A stretch of 64,000 nucleotides of DNA, taken from NCBI GenBank assembly GCA_022562055.1, contig JADFQA010000006.1, positions 31,475 to 95,474 on the forward strand. The letters run 5' to 3'. The DNA comes from Acidobacteriota bacterium. GTDB taxonomy: Bacteria > Actinomycetota > Acidimicrobiia > Spongiisociales > UBA5794. Made by a program: the position numbers and the translations under genes. The notes beneath the pieces were generated by a model that was not told the origin of the DNA, ran no database searches, and was given only the letters and a program-made list of their open reading frames with translations. Positions 60,902 to 64,000 of this stretch are shown here, in pieces. How positions within the stretch are numbered: the stretch's first letter is position 1; each line of letters starts with the position of its first letter.

Positions 60902-61348
60902 ATGCTGTTGCCCTTTATTTTGATAGTCGGTCTCTGGGGAGTGTTACTGCTACCCGGCGTTCTTGGCGATATGCGGTCCCGTCCGGTCGCCTCGACACGC
61001 CGCTTTCAGGAGTCGACTGCGATACTCGCTGCCGTGTCAACGACTGACCAGGGTCGGAGCATGCTCGCCCAGCGTCGCGCTTCTGCCCGGCGGCGCCAAA
61101 CCTTGCTGTTGCTTGGTACCAGCGCCTTTGCGACGCTGGCGATGGCTGTAGCAACAGGTGTGGTGTGGTGGTTGGTGCTGACGTGTCTTGTGGACCTTGC
61201 TTTGGGCGGTTTTGTTGGCGCACTGCTCACGGCCAAACGGAACCACCCGCCGACGTCCGCCGACGTTATCCAGCTCCGCAGCAACGAAGTCCTGGCTGAA
61301 GCTGTCATCGAATCGACGTCCGTGCGTGTACTTGCGAGCGCCCGTTAG
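60902..61348 (+). CDS. SepX/GlpR-like divisome membrane protein
   Basis: The 148-residue protein opens with a membrane helix (FILIVGLWGVLLLPGVLG) followed by STRRFQESTAILAAVS, the typical SepX/GlpR entry, and has two further helices (LLLLGTSAFATLAMAVATGV and LVLTCLVDLALGGFVG). In Corynebacterium and Streptomyces this family binds the MoeA-like Glp and FtsZ at the septum. The Mo-cofactor operon lies directly upstream, which supports the call. The C terminus is shorter than usual. Confidence 0.6.
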   Translation: MLLPFILIVGLWGVLLLPGVLGDMRSRPVASTRRFQESTAILAAVSTTDQGRSMLAQRRASARRRQTLLLLGTSAFATLAMAVATGVVWWLVLTCLVDLALGGFVGALLTAKRNHPPTSADVIQLRSNEVLAEAVIESTSVRVLASAR

Positions 61349-61988
61349 CGATTCAATCGACCTTGGTGCGCTGGACGCGGCGGTCCGACTGGAGCTTGAC
61401 GCGAAGAACGCCGCCCGTGAATTGGCGTTGCGTAACTGTCGAAAGATCATCAGAGGGTCGGCGAACGCCATCCGAGCATTGCATCGCAACGAACCCGACG
61501 TTGCCGAGGAGTTGCTCGTTTCGGTGCGGGCGCTCATTGCAGAGGCTGAGGAGCCGCTTCGTGACCACCGTGACATTTACCACGCCGGGTTTTTCTACGA
61601 TGCGGTGAAGGAGTACGCCGAGGCGGAGTTAACACGGGCGCTGTTGACCGGCGTCGATCTTCCCTTGCCATCAGACCTCGGCCTCGATGCGGTCCCTTAC
61701 TTGAAAGGTCTTGGAGAGGCGGTGGGGGAGCAGCGCCGGAGACTTCTGGATCAATTGCGAAAGGGCGAGCTAGCCGCTGCGGAAGCCACATTTGCGGATA
61801 TGGAAACGGTGCATGATTTGCTGACGTCGCTCGACTACCCGGACGGAATGACGTCGGGATTACGACGCACGACCGATGTTGCCAGGGCCTTGATAGAGCG
61901 CAGTCGCGCCGACCTGACGTCCACAATCGTCCAGGACCGACTACGGGTCCAGCTTGAGCAGCGTGCGGCGGGGGATCCGTCGGCGTAG
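61326..61988 (+). CDS. translin-family protein
   Basis: The 220-residue all-helical protein has a translin/TRAX pattern: RKIIRGSANAIRALHRNEPD, AEEPLRDHRDIYHAGFFYDA, VKEYAEAELTRALLTG and LGEAVGEQRRRLLDQLRKG. The DYPDGMTSGLRRTTDVAR end resembles the acidic dyad/nuclease side of archaeal and bacterial translins. Such proteins bind single-stranded nucleic acid and some are RNases. GTG 61326 (overlapping the SepX-like gene by 23 bases) is the likely start; TTG 61332 is an alternative. Confidence 0.7.
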   Translation: MYLRAPVSDSIDLGALDAAVRLELDAKNAARELALRNCRKIIRGSANAIRALHRNEPDVAEELLVSVRALIAEAEEPLRDHRDIYHAGFFYDAVKEYAEAELTRALLTGVDLPLPSDLGLDAVPYLKGLGEAVGEQRRRLLDQLRKGELAAAEATFADMETVHDLLTSLDYPDGMTSGLRRTTDVARALIERSRADLTSTIVQDRLRVQLEQRAAGDPSA

Positions 61989-62046
61989 TTCAACTCCTAC
62001 CAATCCTGCATGATGCGTGCGGGCGCTACACAGCTAAGCCCCATCC

Positions 62047-62063
62047 GGGGGTATAGCTCAGTT
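62047..62063 (+). pseudogene. 5' fragment of a tRNA-Ala gene
   Basis: GGGGGTATAGCTCAGTT is the exact acceptor and D-arm start of a typical bacterial tRNA-Ala(TGC). The next bases (TGAGCTG) leave the tRNA pattern, and no anticodon or T arm follows. The break lies where the decayed IS110 element begins. I did not find the 3' half on the other side. Confidence 0.6.
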
Positions 62064-62116
62064 TGAGCTGTCGCGTGTTTCTCCGGTCACGTTGGTGATC
62101 CCCCTGTTTTGTGGTG

Positions 62117-63127
62117 TTAGTTTGCTTGAGTCGCGGGGATGCTTGTTAGGTTGTCGTGTTGGGTGTGTTTGAACGTCTCCCTTGCAACGTACCGTTTCAA
62201 GCAGCGCATGATCTCTGCCGTGTTCTTCCCTTCGGCCCGACGGCGACCCAAATACGCCTTGGTTCGCTCGTCACGGCTCATGCGAGTCAATACGATCCGA
62301 TACAGGGCAGCGTTGGCTTGGCGGTTACCGCCCCGGTTCAACCGATGCCGTCCACTGGTCTTGCCTGACCCCGCCGGTATCGGGGAGACGCCACACAGGC
62401 GCGCCCAGGACCGTTCAGAGCGCAGTCGCTGTGGGTTGTCCCCTGCAGTCACCAACAGGGTGGCTGCGGTATCGGTCCCGACCCCGTAGAGAGCAACCAG
62501 CGACGGTGCTTTTTCGGCAACCAGTTCGGTGAGCATCGAGTCGAGGCCCCGAATCTCATTGTTGAGCATCTGGATGCGGCGCGCCAAGCCTTGCATCGTC
62601 AGCTGAGTCGTGTAGAGGAGCGGGTCGGAAGCCTTACGCGGCCTCAACTTTGCGACCTCAGAGACGAGTCCGGTCTTGTAACGGTCCTTGAACCTGGAAC
62701 GCACCTCTTCGGGGCCGGTGAATACGAGATGCCGTAACTGGTTCAACGTCTCGATACGTTGCGAACGAGCCGAACGCCTCGCCACGAGCAGAATCCGTAT
62801 CTGTTCGACCGGACCGTTGCGGGTCTTCGGTATCACGCTTGCTGACCCCGACAGGGCTGCCCTGGCTGCCGAGAGGGCATCAGTCGGGTCAGACTTCCCG
62901 ACCTTGCGACGGTCCTGGCGGTTCGGGCGATCAACCTCCACCACCACGATCTCGTGATCATGGAGGAAACGGGACAGGGCAACACCCCACGACCCGGTGC
63001 CCTCAACCCCAACACGGTCGATCTCATCGTGAGAAGTGAGCCAGCCGAGTAACGCTTCGAACCCTGCCTCGTCCGTTGGGAACGACTCGATCCCCAACAC
63101 GCCACCGCGACGGCGGAACGGACCCAA
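62117..63127 (-). pseudogene. IS110-family transposase, N-terminus lost
   Basis: The frame keeps most of an IS110 DEDD transposase: VLGIESFPTDEAGFEALLGW, VGVEGTGSWGVAL, KSDPTDALSAARAAL and the Tnp part LYGVGTDTAATLLVTAGDNP with RHRLNRGGNRQANAALY. The first catalytic Asp (normally in GVDxxK) is missing. In another frame upstream, VVGVTRTAQAVDHR looks like a decayed remnant, ended by TGA. TTGAGCTG (62063-62070) and its complement (63143-63150) may be subterminal repeats. Confidence 0.75.
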
Positions 63128-63444
63128 CCGAGCTGCTCAAATCAGCTCAACCGGTGATCCACCGCCTGAGCGGTGCGGGTAACACCAACCACATCATGCC
63201 ATAACGGCACACCCAGCCGGTTATGGGCGGTAGAAATCCGCTCCCCTGTATATACCGATGCCGCTCCCTGCGAACCGAAGCAGGGGGACCCGTACGCCGA
63301 GTCCCCCTGCCGTTGTGAGTCTCCGGCCTTATGGCTGAAAGTGCTCAGGTGTGTTGAATGCTGCACGGCCTGTGCAGAACGATGCTCCTGGTGCAAGCCC
63401 GTCTATCGTGAAGTGGAAGCCAGGACCAGGGCCTCCTCGGACGG
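63128..63444 (+). other. 317-base non-coding region with a strong hairpin
   Basis: This was probably the left end of the decayed IS110 element and beyond. A perfect 10-base stem, GCAGGGGGAC (63280-63289) with GTCCCCCTGC (63301-63310), encloses an 11-base loop. No U-run follows on either strand. It could be a remnant bridge-RNA stem or a terminator for the small secreted-protein gene, whose stop is at 63445 on the minus strand. Confidence 0.5.
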
Positions 63445-63675
63445 CTACGCCTTCCCCGTCGCCGCGCCGACTTGACCCTTCGGCGGCCATGACAAGTTGT
63501 CGTGGCCGACGCCGGTTACGTAATCGCCAATGATGTGCTGGCCATGAGTAGCAAGTGTGCCCTCGCCAAAGACATCAAAACAGGTCGGACCCGCCGGCTT
63601 CTCGGCAAGAGCAGCTGATGCGGTCATCAAGGTCAAAGCCATGACAACTGCGGCGATGATTGACATTTTTCTCAT
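63445..63675 (-). CDS. small secreted protein (76 residues)
   Basis: A clear Sec signal (MRKMSIIAAVVMALTLMTAS then AALA) is cut to leave about 52 residues with a single Cys (PAGPTCFDVFGEGTLATHGQ) and HDNLSWPPKG. I recognise no family. AGGAG lies upstream of the ATG. The gene ends near the strong hairpin at 63280-63310. Confidence 0.55.
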   Translation of the reverse strand: MRKMSIIAAVVMALTLMTASAALAEKPAGPTCFDVFGEGTLATHGQHIIGDYVTGVGHDNLSWPPKGQVGAATGKA

Positions 63676-63728
63676 ATTTCTCCTAATTGGTCGACTCTTC
63701 TGGAATGGTCATCAGTCTCTGTTGAAAT

Positions 63729-63980
63729 TCAGCTGTGTTCGCTGACCGGGTAGATCTCGTCAGCGACAAGACCATGTGCTTCTCTATGGACGGTGTTGGC
63801 GGCTTCGGCGTCGTCTGCTTCGACGAGGCAGAAGATCCTTCCTTCGTCTTCGTTCACCCAGTAGCGCAGATAACTCACGCCGTATTTACCCTGGGTGTCG
63901 AGGTCCGCCTTGTGAGCGTTCGCTACATCTGTGACGGAAACTCCGCCTTCCATGTAGTGAACATCCATGAACAGTGGCAT
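63729..63980 (-). CDS. DUF4242 (SCO4226-type nickel-binding) protein
   Basis: The 83-residue product matches DUF4242: MPLFMDVHYMEGGVSVTDV, AHKADLDTQGKYGVSYLRYW, EGRIFCLVEADDAEAANTVH and REAHGLVADEIYPV. Streptomyces SCO4226 binds nickel as a dimer through such residues; metal binding here is by analogy. A GGGAG site precedes ATG 63980. The small secreted-protein gene follows 53 bases later on the same strand. Confidence 0.85.
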   Translation of the reverse strand: MPLFMDVHYMEGGVSVTDVANAHKADLDTQGKYGVSYLRYWVNEDEGRIFCLVEADDAEAANTVHREAHGLVADEIYPVSEHS

Positions 63981-64000
63981 TCGTTTCTCCCTTCATTGCT

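Overview
The window is bacterial chromosome from an actinobacterium, moderately GC-rich and densely coded, with many GTG and TTG starts and 4- or 8-base stop/start overlaps. The support is gene content and order: tilS-hpt-ftsH-fol, a radA-disA-carD-PIN/TRAM-ispD-ispF-cysS-trmH block, a DUF3263 protein, LppM-like and SepX/GlpR-like membrane proteins, and a CtpE-like P-type ATPase. A deep-branching, Acidimicrobiia-like lineage is my guess; no 16S gene is present to settle it.

Layout. 1-9755 is a plus-strand run: end of tilS, hpt, ftsH, folP, a dead-phosphatase-like gene, folK, a SufR-like regulator, a DUF2520 dehydrogenase, panC, coaX and lysS. It covers purine salvage, membrane proteolysis, folate, and pantothenate/CoA synthesis. 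9752-20165 holds a polyprenyl diphosphate synthase (minus), a Tat-exported metallo-hydrolase, clpC, and a four-gene BMP/nucleoside ABC importer. 20187-30200 holds a zinc-ribbon membrane protein, the radA-disA-carD-PIN/TRAM-ispD-ispF block, a glycerophosphodiesterase (minus), cysS, a TrmH methyltransferase and tRNA-Thr. 30201-33136 looks accessory: a frameshifted ECF sigma relic and a multicopper oxidase with a small membrane partner. 33448-39748 is mixed: methyltransferase, PPOX protein, DUF3263, AI-2E transporter, CvpA-CAP fusion, LppM-like lipoprotein, DMT exporter and tRNA-Arg.

39749-48294 is the most disturbed part. It has an AbiE toxin-antitoxin pair with a broken toxin, a gene-poor stretch with strong inverted repeats, an ECF sigma factor coupled to a membrane Ig-domain protein, a large P-type ATPase, and an IS110 element that appears to have cut the end of a small gene with a palindromic control region. 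48295-61988 returns to housekeeping: HAD phosphatase, DUF952, flavin reductase, thioredoxin, thioesterase, Eis-like GNAT, CapA, UppP, a ThDP enzyme, plsY-moeA-moaC-mogA, a SepX-like protein and a translin-family protein. 61989-64000 holds a tRNA-Ala fragment, a decayed second IS110 transposase and two small genes.

Strongest oddities: a BMP-family ATPase with two predicted membrane helices inserted in its first nucleotide-binding domain; a DisA altered in both signature motifs; CarD with a histone-H1-like tail; a phosphatase-fold protein without catalytic Cys or Arg where folB might be expected; and the two IS110 loci, one with room for a bridge RNA. I saw no complete new defence system, no CRISPR array and no prophage.
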